Translations under genes and position numbers: made by a program
The notes under the pieces: model-generated
Seen by the model: the letters and a program-made list of their open reading frames with translations, nothing else
Databases searched by the model: none
What the model was told of the DNA's origin: nothing
From: Symbiodinium natans
Lineage: Eukaryota > Sar > Dinophyceae > Suessiales > Symbiodiniaceae
Assembly (NCBI GenBank): GCA_905221605.1
Contig: CAJNDS010002650.1
Location: 244,648 to 308,647, forward strand
Reading direction: 5' to 3'
Length of the DNA stretch: 64,000 nucleotides
Part shown: piece by piece, positions 11,501 through 22,776 of the stretch
Numbering within the stretch: the stretch's first letter is position 1
Layout of the letters: every line of letters begins with the position of its first letter

Positions 11501-13435
11501 ATTGCAAAAAATCTGCATTGTCGCCAAGATTCGTGCCTCATATTGTTTCGAACGACCGCGGCCGCGCGGCCAGGCTACCTTAATACATCAAAGCCGTAAC
11601 GAGGAGCTAAATCGTTGCTACACGTCGGCGGTTTTTGATGCAGGCATTTGGTACTCGTCTGGTAATTACTCGTCAGTGCGCTCGTGAACAGACGCACGTA
11701 CATGCACAGCATCCTTGAAGAAGCTGGATTGGGCAGGTTTGTGTCCAGCGAGAAGAATACGTGACACGTGTGGGAACTGTTAGCTGTTTTCTCATCGCCA
11801 GCTCGCCTTGACTCTTCCTGCTGTCATGGGGGCTGCTCCAGCCTTAGGGGCTTAGAGAATGCCAGCACTTCATAGCACTTCACCGGTCGTAGTGCAGCAA
11901 GGCTCAAGCCGTGACTGGGACAAGCACTTTGCCAACAATTCAGGCATGCCGAGAGCCTCGCTGCAGTTGCCACATGTTGAGCATGAGAATCATGATTGTA
12001 TTCAGAAGCATTATGCGGAAGTTGGTGGGCTGAAGGGTGTAACGTGCGGATGCGCAAGCAGGTTTAGCATGTTTGAAATGACAGTGATGAGTCAAGGGTT
12101 GCCGGACGTTTCAAGCTGAGGGTCATCTAAGTAAGTAGAGCAGAGTCTTGAACACGGTCCACTTCGCAGGAGGTGCCCCCCAGGCTTTGCCATCAACTTT
12201 GCTGCGAAACATCCAGCGAAGATGCTGCCTCCCTAATGAACCAGCAGCGTGTGGGATCTTCGCTCGGCGAATTGATGCTGAGATCGTTGAACTTTTCGAC
12301 ACGACTGCCAAGTCGACAATGGAGGAATGCCGTTCGGCTCGGAAAGATACGTCACAATTCAACACAACTTCGACCAGATTCAGTCAGGACCCCTCGTGGA
12401 GCACCCTCAAGCTTCAACCATCCTACCAAAGGCGCGGTCAGAAGATGTCAGAAGTAGCACAGGACATCACAGGACTAGTATAGGCATGACAGGCGCGTAG
12501 ATTCACAACTGGCAGGGCTCCAGGGTGGCCCGAGCACTTCGAGCGCGAGCACATTGCTTACTTTGTGAGAGTCGAAGCTGGATTCTGGAACTGCCGTCTG
12601 CCATGAAGTGCACTGAAGTGACGGCCGCGTGTGGCCAAACGGCCACAAGGTTGGATGAGCTCCGCATCCTGGGAGTCCTAGGTTTCGAGCTCCGAGGCGT
12701 GATTTTGTCGCGCCACTGCGCCATGGCGTGATCTCCGACATGCTTCCTGCACTCTCACATGACGCATGACGCATGACGCAACATGACGCTTGTGCTTCCA
12801 TCTTTGGTGTGATCTTGGCTCCGAGGGCCGCTAGAGCATGGCTCACAAGCGCGGCATGATGCAGCGTCACATAGCGCTTCATGACTCACAGCCTCTTCCT
12901 CTCGCTCCCAGCATCCACACAATCCACACACGCTTGCATGTCTGCCTCTGACTTCCACATCAATGGTCAAGAAGCGAAAGAAAGCGCAACCGAGCCTTGG
13001 CAACACTTGGCATGGCAATTCTGACTCGTGAATTATTGGACCCCGGCTGGCTTGAAAAGGATTGCGCAGCAGAGCAACAATGTCAAGCCTGGTTCGTCGT
13101 CGGTTGCCGCGGCTGTCGAAGCTACGGCTGAGCCAACGCTTCCTGGCCAACACGTAGTCATTGGCAATCACTGTCTGTTTTGGAATCGTTGCTCGTAAGT
13201 GCACAGCTGACAGGCTGAGCAAGCGTGGCCTGAAACGCAAAAGAAAGGCTGTGGCACAAGCTGTGTCGCAAGCTGCCCCAAAGCAAAACAAGGATCACAG
13301 TCCCTGTTGTTGCAGCAAGCGGTGGGGAGGGGCAGGGAGAGGGAGAGAGAGAGAGCGCCTGTGGGCGGCCTCCTCGAATGGGAGGGGGTGATCCTGCTGA
13401 CCCTTTGACCCGACTCTACCACTTCGAACTTCTTG
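8510..13435. other. gene-poor stretch with scattered exon-like pieces
   Basis: No protein family was recognised. Short items: a few copies of taaagcaatcc at 8645-8720; a G run at about 10,207-10,220; an open + frame at 12,235-12,345 (FARRIDAEIVELFDTTAKS, then MEECRSARK) that looks exon-like but has no match I know; a tandem gacgcat at 12,760-12,782; a basic stretch at 13,215-13,300 (KRGLKRKRKAVAQAVSQ); and a GA-rich run at 13,328-13,358. Longer ORFs here (for example 10,727-11,335) show no family features. Confidence 0.4.
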
Positions 13436-13439
13436 CCCC

Positions 13440-14760
13440 CAACCTGCTTAGTCAACATTTCGGCACAGTTGCCCGGGTGTAGTCCCACTAGTTGCACAGG
13501 CTAGTTTCACACAGGCGTTCCTTGCCGAACTCAACACGAGTAGGGACCCGTGCAAGATACAACTTCGAACGTCTTGCCCGCCTGAGCTTACCTGGCCTGC
13601 TTCGTCAACATATCAGTACAGTTGCCCGGGTGTGGTCCACTCTAGTTTCACACAGGCTAGTTTCGCAGGCGTGCCTTGCCGAACTACCGGACTTGGAGTT
13701 CATGCTGTGCCAAGACGAAAGTTCGTCGCATCGGGCAGTTCTGCTAACATGTATTTAAAAACCCCTCCTCGCATAGACTCCTCCACGAAGTATGGATTTG
13801 GGGCATCCGGCACGATTGCCCACCTGAGCCTGCCTTTTTCGGCACGCCATACAGGCAACATGTCGGCACGGTACAGTTGCCCACCTGAGCTTCCTTGGCC
13901 TGCTTATAGTGATAGTGCTTATTTACGGTACAGTTGTCCGCATGAGCTTGTCTGGCCTGTTTATTTGGGGCAACATTCCAGTACAGTTGCTCGCCCGAGA
14001 CTCCCTGGCCCGTTTAGTATTTTTAACGCTACGCGACCCGCCTTGGCCTAAGCTTCTGTACTTGTAAACGCTTGCGCGCGCCGCCTCGGCAGCCCGGGTG
14101 GCATGTGGGGGGGGGAGGGGGGGGTGGGTGGGGTGGGGGGGGGGGTGGGTGGGGGGGGTGGGTGGGGGGTGGGGTGGGGTTGAGGGCACTCCCTCTCTGT
14201 GGGTTCCACAGACCGGGGGGGGGGGGGGGGGAGTCCGTCACAAAATATGGGAAGGGTTCCAGACGCTTCTTGGCAGGAAGCTGAGGCGAACAACGCAACC
14301 CAAGCCCTGGCCTGTCAGTTTTGGGGGAGGTGGAGCTGGGGGGGGTGGGGGGTTGGGGTGGGGTGCAAAAGCAGTGCCTGCTTTGTGCTACCCAGACACC
14401 TACGGCCCAAGGCCTCGGCGGATTAGAGGCAACATTCCGGTACAGTTGCACCCGCCTGAGACTCCCAGGCTTTATAGTTCAGGCATTCCGGTACAGTTTT
14501 CCACCTGAGCCTCCTTAGAACCTGCTTATAATTATACAAGCAACATTTCAGAAAAGTTGCCCGCCTGAAGCCCCGTGACCTGCTTAGTACATCTTAGCAC
14601 AGCGTGAGCTTCTCTGGCCTGTTGCTTTGAAGAAACGTTCCAGTACAGTTTCCTTTTTGCAAGCTTGTTATTTGAGACGACTTGCCAGCACGACCCGCCC
14701 ATTATGTTGAGCAACATTCCGATACGGTTGTCCGCCTTTTGTCCCGAATGTTGTCCTGCT
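13440..14760. repeat. diverged tandem repeat, period roughly 60-75 bp
   Basis: Many imperfect copies of the phrase CAACATTYCRGTACAGTTG, followed by CCCGCCTGAGCYTCCYTGG and CCTGCTTA, can be read from 13,440 to about 14,070 and again from 14,430 to 14,760. Copies differ by substitutions and small indels, so the array is old. The middle is interrupted by a G-rich tract. No coding sense is evident. Confidence 0.65.
14104..14375. repeat. G-rich low-complexity tract
   Basis: Runs of G and GGGT/GGGGT dominate at 14,104-14,185, 14,214-14,230 and 14,325-14,365, separated by ordinary sequence. Long glycine- or proline-rich ORFs across it are artefacts of composition. Guanine quadruplexes on the + strand are possible. 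Confidence 0.8.
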
Positions 14761-15019
14761 TGACAGCTCTATTGCTTGTTTCCTGAGCACATCACGTCAC
14801 ATGATGCTGGCTGCTTTGTCCTTAAAATCTAACAGCCCCACTTGTCGGGTGGGGCGAGACAGAATGGAAGCCGACTAAGTGGGCGATCCTTCTGTCATGC
14901 AAAGGAAAAGAAGCGGACGAGAGAGGCACCCAGCTCTCACACCAGAAGGCTTTGCGGGGTGGATCAAGTTGAGGGTGGTCGCAAAAAATTTCAAAGTCAC
15001 GGAATGGCTCCCCTAGCAT

Positions 15020-15073
15020 AGGCCCAGGCCCTCGGGCTTAGGCCCCCAGGCTTATAGGCCTCCGGGCTTTTGG
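15020..15073. repeat. short GC-rich tandem repeat
   Basis: Three to four copies of a ~16-bp unit resembling GGCCCTCGGGCTTA occur back to back. Confidence 0.55.
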
Positions 15074-15375
15074 CCGTCGAGAGTAGCTGTCCACGGAAAC
15101 GAACCATGGCAGCGGCTCATGTGTTGGAACGGGGTGTGCACAGACAACATCAGACAACCCTGCCAAACGTAAGCGTCCCTTCTTGGACTGAGGGCGTTGG
15201 CGGGGTGGGGAGACGCTTTTGCCATCACAACATATCACAACTACAGAGCCCGGCACGCAGAGTGGGAAACAGCGTCTCGTGAAGGCAGCGGTTAAACCAG
15301 TGCTATTCGCACCTTCCACCATACAACAAAGTACATGTGTCTGCCATGTGGAGAGCCGAACTGGAGGTGCACAAA

Positions 15376-15600
15376 GCCGGGGGGGGGGGGCGTCGCCCTC
15401 CCCCTATATTCCCAAAAGAAGAGAAGAGAGAGAGCGAGAGACCAACACAAATACAGGGGTGGGCGATGACGCCCGGGGGTTCTCCCCCAAGCCCCTAGAA
15501 AGAAAGAAAGACCAACAGCCAACCGAGGGGTCCCGAATTCCGGGGCAGGCATCCAGCTGGGGGGGCTCTGCCCCCATGCCCCCAAGAAAGAAAGAAAGAT
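15376..15600. repeat. tandem repeat of about 87 bp, three copies
   Basis: Three successive units each hold a G-rich block, a C-rich block (ccccc-aagcccc or similar) and then aagaaagaaagaaag. The clearest pair is at 15,470-15,511 and 15,557-15,599; the first copy (15,379-15,425) is more diverged. The C-rich and G-rich parts of one unit can pair as a hairpin. Confidence 0.6.
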
Positions 15601-15640
15601 CAAGACGCATGCAAGCAGCTGCAAGCACCTACTTGTCAAG

Positions 15641-16431
15641 AATGAGTTGGCTGCGCAGGACGCAACTAGCGGCCGGGCAGAGTCCATCGACGACATCTTC
15701 TCCAAAGCAAAATCGCGAGCCCCTTCAGATCCACAACCCTCAGGAGCCAGTTCCAAGAGCGGACACATGCTTACACAGCCGGCCTTGTGGCTCACAAGGA
15801 CATGACCAGCGTGGTAAGAAAAGAAGAGAAGTCAAGAGACCCAAGCAGGGTTCTCTGGAAGATCCGTTTGGACGGCCAGACACCTGATGCCTTGTTCTTC
15901 AATGGGACAATGCTCCGGAATTGCTGTCTAAGCATGTGTTATCACAGTCATTGGTTTTTGAAAGCATGTCGAGGCGTTTTCCCACGAACTGCGTTGGCGA
16001 TATTTGATGGATGATGCTCGATGTTTGTTTGCCTCCGTTCCTATGCCTTAGTCAATTTCATCGCCGGAGGCGAGGCGGAGGCGAGTCCGGTATAGGAGTG
16101 CCGCGTTTTGACCGTGGCGTCGCCGGCCTCGAAACCTCTCGGTGCGCGCGGCGCGTGGATCGCGTGGGTCGATGTCGCTTTCTTGGAAAGTGTTGTCGCT
16201 TGTGGAGCTTGTGTGAAACACCCAGGAATCGGATTTGGCTTTTTTGCGGTGCACATGTATTGCACGGAAGACCTCCGTCTTCATCGTTTCCTTTCGTTCC
16301 TCGTGTGTAAAGGAATGCTGCGCTGCATGCCTTGCTTGTTCTTCAAAAGTTGTGGCGCTACATATTGACAGCTTCGTCATGTTTACTTTTCAACTTTTCA
16401 ATGCAAATCGCGCGCTGGGAATGATGCATCG

Positions 16432-16464
<33 letters not shown>

Positions 16465-17300
16465 GCATGAGCCTGATCATGAGCATAAGCACGTCGAGGA
16501 GGAGCAGCACGACGATGACCAGCGACGATGACAATGCTCATGATTTACTGACATTGACTGTTTTGTCGCTTTCGGGCCATGCAGCGCAGAACACAGCAGT
16601 TAGCTTGAAACCCGGCTGACTGGACGGCTCAGGTCGAGTGAATGGAGTGATGATGGACTTGGTGGCGTGTACAATGGAGAGGGCTGGACTGGAAGGCGAA
16701 CACAGGACAAGCTGCGCATCTTCAAGGCGCATCTGATCAAAGTCGGCGAAGGTGGCGGCACTTCTTTGTGTCCATTCGATGCTCAGCGGCATATTGAGGC
16801 AGGACTGATATTGTTTGTCGGCATTCGCGAGTGCGTATATGGTTTCTCATATTGGTGAGTGTGCACATATAGTTTTGTATACTATACATGATACATATGT
16901 CTTGATGCATGTTGGTTGTCCTTTTGGGCATACTGTTTCGAATAACAGCATAGTTTCCTGGACAAGAGCAAATAAGTTGTTTTAATTGCATGTTAAGGCA
17001 GACATCGTATACGACAGACGCACAGCGAGAGCGCGACCTTCTGAACTTACCGAACTCCAGACCTACGGACGGTCGGAAAGCGTATTAGCACATACCACAG
17101 TGAGATACAAAGCCAACGAGTCGGGGTCCTCCCAACAAGCTTGTCCGAGTCGGGGTTCAAATAGAGACGAGGAACGCGGCCGCGGGTTCCCGCTTGGCAG
17201 GAGCATTGATGAACTTCCTCGTATGTCTTGGGCTCATCGGCGAGCAAAGATGAGACATGTCTCGCTTCAGTGTCTCTGTCTTACTCGTCCTGCACAACTG
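15641..17300 (+). CDS. DUF1764-family protein, four reconstructed exons
   Basis: Exons on the + strand join in phase to give the signature of the conserved eukaryotic DUF1764 family. The first, ending at 15,706, carries ESIDDIFSK. The second, 15,810-15,874, carries RGKKRREVKRPKQG and then LEDPFG. The third, 16,696-16,780, carries RRTQDKLRIFK and GEGGGTSLCPFD. A probable last exon from 17,271 begins CLCL. The family ends in a CPFDCxCC-type cysteine motif; the split CPFD|CLCL restores most of it, with the last cysteine replaced by L. Introns 15,707-15,809 and 15,875-16,695 are GC-AG, and the third also starts with GC. The exon 1 start is uncertain: an upstream AG lies at 15,639-15,640. The function of the family is unknown. 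The last exon is the weakest part. Confidence 0.6.
16429..16463. repeat. CAT/ATC trinucleotide microsatellite
   Basis: About eleven uninterrupted copies of cat lie inside the long third intron of the DUF1764-like gene. They create a false histidine-rich ORF. Confidence 0.9.
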
Positions 17301-18529
17301 TGGGTGCTCAACTCCAGTCTGATGAAGCGGAGGCTCCGATTCTCTGCACGCGACGCACGAACGACAAAGGGAACGAGCTGGGCAGCGACACAAATGTATG
17401 TATGCATATACAATTATCTACGTACGTACACTATACATGTATGATGTGTGAACTCGAAACATGGACTGCAGGAGTAAAGATCAAGAGTAGCGGGCCGGAA
17501 TGAAAACGGATTAAAACGACTTGGAAGACAGCAAGGCGTGCTGCTGTCATGGCAAAATAAGTGATCGTGACGTTGGGTCTTTTGAGTGCGTTGCAGCGAT
17601 TGAGACGCCAGTCCCGGTCCCGAAAACTTTCCGAACACGCGGAGCCGGGCAAAGGAAGGGCTGCAAAAGGAAGACAGCCGTTCCATTCGTTAACGCTAGT
17701 CATGAGCAAAGCGCCCTGGCCTCTACAGTTGACTACGCGTTGACTACGTGCTTCTCAATCATTATGGACCCCAGCCCCGTTGTGGCGAACGACCTTTCAA
17801 TCTTGTGTTGTCTGAGGATTGCTCTTGCTGCTACTAGGCCCTGGCACGCCCGTTTCACATTTCACGCCTTCTGCGAAGCATCTGTGTAAAAACAGCTGCA
17901 TGTCTTATGGTGTGTGATTGAAGCAGATGCAACACATGTGGTCATGAAAAGGGTGCTTGCATCTGAAATTGTGAAGTACCTGGTGAGGTTTTGGCCCACG
18001 GCACGTGCCTCAGTTGCCCAGCTTCCCTCAAAATCAAGGTTTGTGCCTCAGAGGTCTTGATGCAAAGATATTTTCCTTTAGTGACGAAATGCACGTGTGA
18101 GGAAAAGTGACCACAGAGCATTGTTCACGCATGTTCTCGCACACAGTCAGATTTACTTGGCTTTCAATATCTTAGGTTCGTGGCCAAACGGTTTGTTTTT
18201 GTTGCGTGCTTCCCCATGCCTGAACAGTTGTCGAACCTCCCCTTTCCGCCCACTCCCAGCCGCGTGTCCTGTCTTGAGCTTGCTGGCCACTTCTTTCGTC
18301 AGGGCTGTCAGGTTATATCAAGCGCTTTCCTGCTTTCAATGCAGGAGATCCCACACGTGCATCTATTCATCTAATGCTATTTGGAGTCCAAAAGGACTTC
18401 TGAAGTTGCCTCAGTCCAAGGCCTCCTCATCAATTTCGGTCTGGAGCTATCTACACTGGTGACGGCCCGAAGTGCAAGGGCCGGACACGCCGGAAGGTCT
18501 TCGTCTCATTATTCGTCAGTCTTGCCAAG

Positions 18530-19108
18530 GCCAGTGGTGTGGGAACCAGCGGCACGGGTTTGGGCGGCAAGAGTGGTCAGCCACCCAGAAGCTCTTCCAG
18601 CTGCCGCGCAGCCCGCAAAAGTGCTTTCACAATCCGGTGCAGGCCAGATGGCGCGACATATGAGGGGTGCTGGCCGGGTCTGAAGATCTAAAGGTGTCCT
18701 TGATTTTCCTTGTCAAATGCATGCACTTAGAAGGTCAAACAGCAGTGCCTGTGGGTGTGCGGCTTAGTTTCACGACACCGAGACACCTAGAGAGCTTCTG
18801 TGCCAAATGCGAAACCCTGCCAGGCTTGGAAGATTCAAATTTCCTGATGGTTCTGCTGGATTCTCGGACCGACCTGAAATTAGTTCTAAACAGGTAAGGG
18901 TATTGCAACGAAAAACACAAGGGGGCAAGCTCAGGTGTACTTAGGGCAATGGCGCGGGAATCGGTTCCACGGCGCGCCGAAACAGATTCTGCGTTTTGCG
19001 GAGCTTGTTGTTGCTTCTGTGCAGAAGCCGTTGTAGTAATGCTGTTGGAAGGCTTGGGAGCGCACTACCTTGCTGATGGTTCATCGTACCATGGCCAATG
19101 GGCGAGCG
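18530..19108 (+). CDS. MORN-repeat protein, at least three exons
   Basis: Exon 18,530-18,575 encodes GQWCGNQRHGFGRQE and ends inside a codon at a GT donor. Exon 18,643-18,677 completes it in phase as W-PDGATYEGCWP. Exon 19,052-19,108 encodes GLGAHYLADGSSYHGQWASG and ends at a GC donor (19,109). Together they show the MORN pattern (YxGxWxxGxxHGxGxxxWxDG). A possible intermediate piece at 18,830-18,862 reads RFKFPDGSAGF. MORN repeats bind membranes or act as scaffolds and are abundant in alveolates, so a structural or membrane-linked role is inferred. The number of repeats, the start and the end are unknown. The flavin-reductase-like ORF starts about 0.4 kb downstream and is probably a separate gene. 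Confidence 0.65.
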
Positions 19109-19495
19109 GCTGAGAGATGCGGAGCGCACAGAACTTGCAATACATCCTGCTTGGATCTTTGCAAACTGTCGCAGGGCGTGAAGTAACAGCCCCTGACGAT
19201 GTATCTTCGCATCTTGTAATATCATGTGTCATTCAGAACCAGAGGTCCGGCAACACCACGAAATCCGAACACATGCTTGCTCAACATGCTCGCTAGTTAG
19301 TATTTGCGCAGAGGCACATTGCAGAGTGTACTTTCATGACACGAGGTCCATGGATCTCGAGATGGTGTGGGCGTGGAAACCTGTCTGAAGCTAAGCTGCG
19401 CTGGTGTATGCCGTTCTGAAATACGAAGCACCTCTCTTGGTGTGCATGCGGCTGCCATGAGGTTTCTGCACAGAGCTTGAAGTGAACATTTGAAA

Positions 19496-20581
19496 ATGTT
19501 GCAAATGCTTCAATGTACTTCTCATGCTTCCCACGCAGTGTTCCATGAGCATGGTTGGCGGCCCCATATTGGGCCGGGTAGGCATCTTTGCCCAGCATCT
19601 AGAGAGGAACGCCATCATGGTGACGTCAGTGTGCTGACTCGCAAGAGGTGTGAAGCTGTCTCAAGCTGCGCAAGTGTGTTCGTTAGCATGGGTGTGTCCG
19701 CGGAGGACAGGACGACTTGCGAGAAGGTGCTTAACGCATTGATGTCAGATGAGGCTTTGTTTCTGAGTGATGGCTTCAGAGCGGCCCGTGTGCTGATGTC
19801 ACAGCTTGTGGACAGGCTGAGGCAGCGCAAGAAATACGAGTCACATGAGATGAAGCGAAACACAGAGCCACGAACGTCGCACCATTCCTACCACATCCCA
19901 GCCGGTTATAGTGAGGGCAAACCATTGGCATCCTTCAGTGTGTGCGAAGTCAAGCCAGCACAATTTAGCCGCTTGCTCTACGCGAATCCTGTGTGCCTCC
20001 TGAGTTCTTGCCACGGAGACGAACCGAACATACGGAACATCATGACAGTCAGCTGGCTGACAGCAGTGGACAACAATGGCCATCTGATTGTCTCAATAAA
20101 CAAGCGCCGACATTCTGCCGTGAACATTCTGTCATCCGGTACCTTTGTCTTGAACGTGCCAACTGCACAGCTTGCTCAAACAGCGCTGGAAATCGGCAGC
20201 TGCAGTGGTGGAATCACAGACAAGATCGAACGTTTTGGAACGCTTTTGGGTGGGTATTGTTTGCCTGGCTGGAAGCCCCTGGAAACGTGGCCCCCTCGAG
20301 ATGAGGATGGTGAGGCTGAACAAGCCATGTTCGCCATTGGTGGATGTGTGGCCCACTTGGTCGTCCAAGTTCTCCTTGACCTTCCTGACATACCTCAGCT
20401 AAGCTCTCACCACCTGCTAGTTTGCCATGTGAGACGAGCGTTTGTCCGCAGTACATATTGGGATGGTAAAGTGTTTGCTCCACAACTGGATGTTGAATCA
20501 CAAACCCCACCTTACATGTCGTTTTTTGGAAGCCAGACATTCGGCTACATAGTTCCAGGTTGTTTGCGGAAAGGGGGGTGA
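19496..20581 (+). CDS. flavin-reductase-like FMN-binding split-barrel protein
   Basis: A single-exon ORF. The first ATG in frame is at 19,496 (361 residues), but the next good start, MGVSAEDRTTCEKV at 19,688 (295 residues), is more likely because the first 60 residues look non-coding. About residues 95-275, counted from the second start, match the flavin-reductase-like split barrel: YANPVCLLSSC, NIMTVSWLTAVDNNGHL, SINKRRHSAVNIL and GTFVLNVPTAQLAQTALEIG, then ITDKIERFG. Proteins of this fold bind FMN and reduce flavin with NAD(P)H or act as oxidoreductases; the substrate cannot be told. A short charged helical region precedes the domain. No intron is needed, unlike the neighbours. The ORF ends at a TGA after CLRKGG. 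Confidence 0.75.
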   Translation: MLQMLQCTSHASHAVFHEHGWRPHIGPGRHLCPASREERHHGDVSVLTRKRCEAVSSCASVFVSMGVSAEDRTTCEKVLNALMSDEALFLSDGFRAARVLMSQLVDRLRQRKKYESHEMKRNTEPRTSHHSYHIPAGYSEGKPLASFSVCEVKPAQFSRLLYANPVCLLSSCHGDEPNIRNIMTVSWLTAVDNNGHLIVSINKRRHSAVNILSSGTFVLNVPTAQLAQTALEIGSCSGGITDKIERFGTLLGGYCLPGWKPLETWPPRDEDGEAEQAMFAIGGCVAHLVVQVLLDLPDIPQLSSHHLLVCHVRRAFVRSTYWDGKVFAPQLDVESQTPPYMSFFGSQTFGYIVPGCLRKGG

Positions 20582-20584
20582 TAC

Positions 20585-22130
20585 GTCAGGTCTCACTGTC
20601 CCTTGCCAATCAAATGGCAGACACTTGACGTGGCAGTCAATGCTGTCCTGTACACACCACAGGCGCAATCGGCGACAGTTCTAGGGTGTCACGACAACCG
20701 GACCAGAACAGAGCAAGGCATCCCACAGGGGCGGGGAGGGCAGCGGCCCAGAAGAAGGGAGTTGATCCGCCAGCACAAATTCTGCGGAGCCGCGTCGGAC
20801 GTTGTATGAAGTGCGAGCACTGCTAACATTGGATCTGCAGGCCAGCAGTCCCTTCATGGAATACTTGTGCCGAGTATACCTAGGATTAGTTTTTTGATTT
20901 TATTGTACTGTCAGAGGCTTTGCGAGTCTGTGAGTGAAGCCACCTACGCCTGCTTTGGCGTTCACGTGAGATACACAGCCCATCAATGGGCGGGGGTGAC
21001 AAATCGCTCTTGAACTGATTCGCTGTACTTCCTCAGTCTCAGTGACTCGCATCCGATGAGCTTTCCAGGTCAGACGGCCAGAAGGCCTAGACATGTTCAA
21101 AAGATTGTTGAAAAAAGGAGCTAGAAACCAGTGCAGGTTGCGACCGCACACCTGGTTGCTTGACCTTGGGTCTCCGCTGCCGCTTGACCCTGGTTAGGTT
21201 TCGTAGCAGTGCCTCACGTTGCTCCAAGCCCCCATGCTGGTCAGAATGCCAGCCGCAATGCGAGCTCTTCGTGCCATGGCTCTGGGGCTTTGCCTTACTG
21301 GTATGTGGCAACTGCCGGTCACGGCCCCAGGCCGCTGAGGTTTGGCTCTTCAGTGCTTGCCGAGTGCTGCAGCCTTGTGGTCGACTTGCCTTACAAGACA
21401 TCGATGATCGAGCTTTTTTGTCAGAGTGTTGTGAAGTAATGTTGGTTCCAGGTCTCGTTTGTGCGCGCAAGCCTCTGAGCTGCAATTTTGGACCTCCTCG
21501 ATCAGCAAGTGCATTGTGTGAACCGAGCTTTCGGTAACATTCGCTTGAGGCCGGCGAGGTGCGATGCCGATTGCTTTTCCAAATTACAGGCTTCCATTGC
21601 CTGGGAGATTCCATGTCTGTCTCCATGCCGGTGTCCCTGATGACCTAGCAGGCGTGACCAGGCTATGCCCAGGAGACGTTTGCAGTTGTGATAGTCGTTC
21701 TGCCTTTCCCAGCTAGCTGTAAAAAGCTTTCACAGGCCACGGCGGCCGCGAACGGGTGGCCGCAGGGGCAAATCTGGGGTGCGGCAAATGGGTGACCAAC
21801 ATCCACACCGCAGGGGTGCAGTTTGGGCCAACAAGCACGCTCCCGGAGCATTGGAACTCATAGCTCAACATTTCTCACCCAAAAGAACAAGGTGGTAGCT
21901 TCTCCGAGAAAAACAGCATAAAGCTTCTCTTACTTCGAAGGAGGCTCCTGATAGAATGGAGGGGGGGGGGCTGCTGTTTTAATGACACGGGGGGCAGGGG
22001 GGACAGCTCCGGAACAAAAGCATGGGGTACACAACCGACTTCAAACCTAGGAAAACTGTCTAGGACTAGAACAGTTTGCTTTTTGCTGCGCTGGGCTCAG
22101 GCCTGTCGCTGCTTTGTCTGATGTCCTGAG
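20585..22130. other. intergenic stretch, no gene recognised
   Basis: Nothing with family features was seen on either strand. The ORFs at 21,087-21,626 (-) and 21,160-21,537 (+) overlap each other and look compositional. A G run lies at 21,960-21,970. Confidence 0.4.
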
Positions 22131-22560
22131 GTCAGGCTCCCGAAATATGTGGAGATCTCACAAGAAGCGCTCTTGGCAGCTGCGGTCGTGCAGAATAGGA
22201 GCCTGGCTAGCTCATTTTTCAGAACTTGAACGAACTTCGGACGTCCAGCAAGTGCAGAGACGTCGCATGACGTTTGATGTGACACCCAGGAAGGATGATC
22301 TGCTAAAGCTGCTGGATGCAGGCATCGCTCATGTTTGTTGGAATGCTTGTGAGAAGCTCGGCCGGGTGTACTTAAGGTGCCCCGCTGGAAGCCATCTCAA
22401 GCAAGGGCCGCACGGCCCTGGCTTGTGCAGCAGCCACCTGCCTGCACACCACACACACACACACATACACACACACACACAGAGACACACAGAGACACCA
22501 CACACAGACACACAGACACCACACAAGACACACACAACAGACCACACACACCAACCACAC

Positions 22561-22605
<45 letters not shown>

Positions 22606-22613
22606 CACACACA

Positions 22614-22663
<50 letters not shown>

Positions 22664-22745
22664 ACACACACACACACACACACCACACCACACACCCACC
22701 ACACCCACCCACCCCACCCACCCACCCACCACCACGCACGCACCA

Positions 22746-22776
<31 letters not shown>

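Noticed and set aside
12503-12724. WD40-like stretch on the - strand (AVTSVHFMADGS)
   Set aside because: One short motif without a following W-D or neighbouring blades; probably chance.
15219-15887. A single 222-residue + strand protein
   Set aside because: Its first half runs through an 87-bp repeat; only the last part (GKKRREVKRPKQG ... DPFG) is real, as an exon of the DUF1764-like gene.
16235-16531. Histidine-rich ORF (metal-binding protein?)
   Set aside because: The histidines come from a CAT microsatellite inside what is probably an intron; the flanks show no coding pattern.
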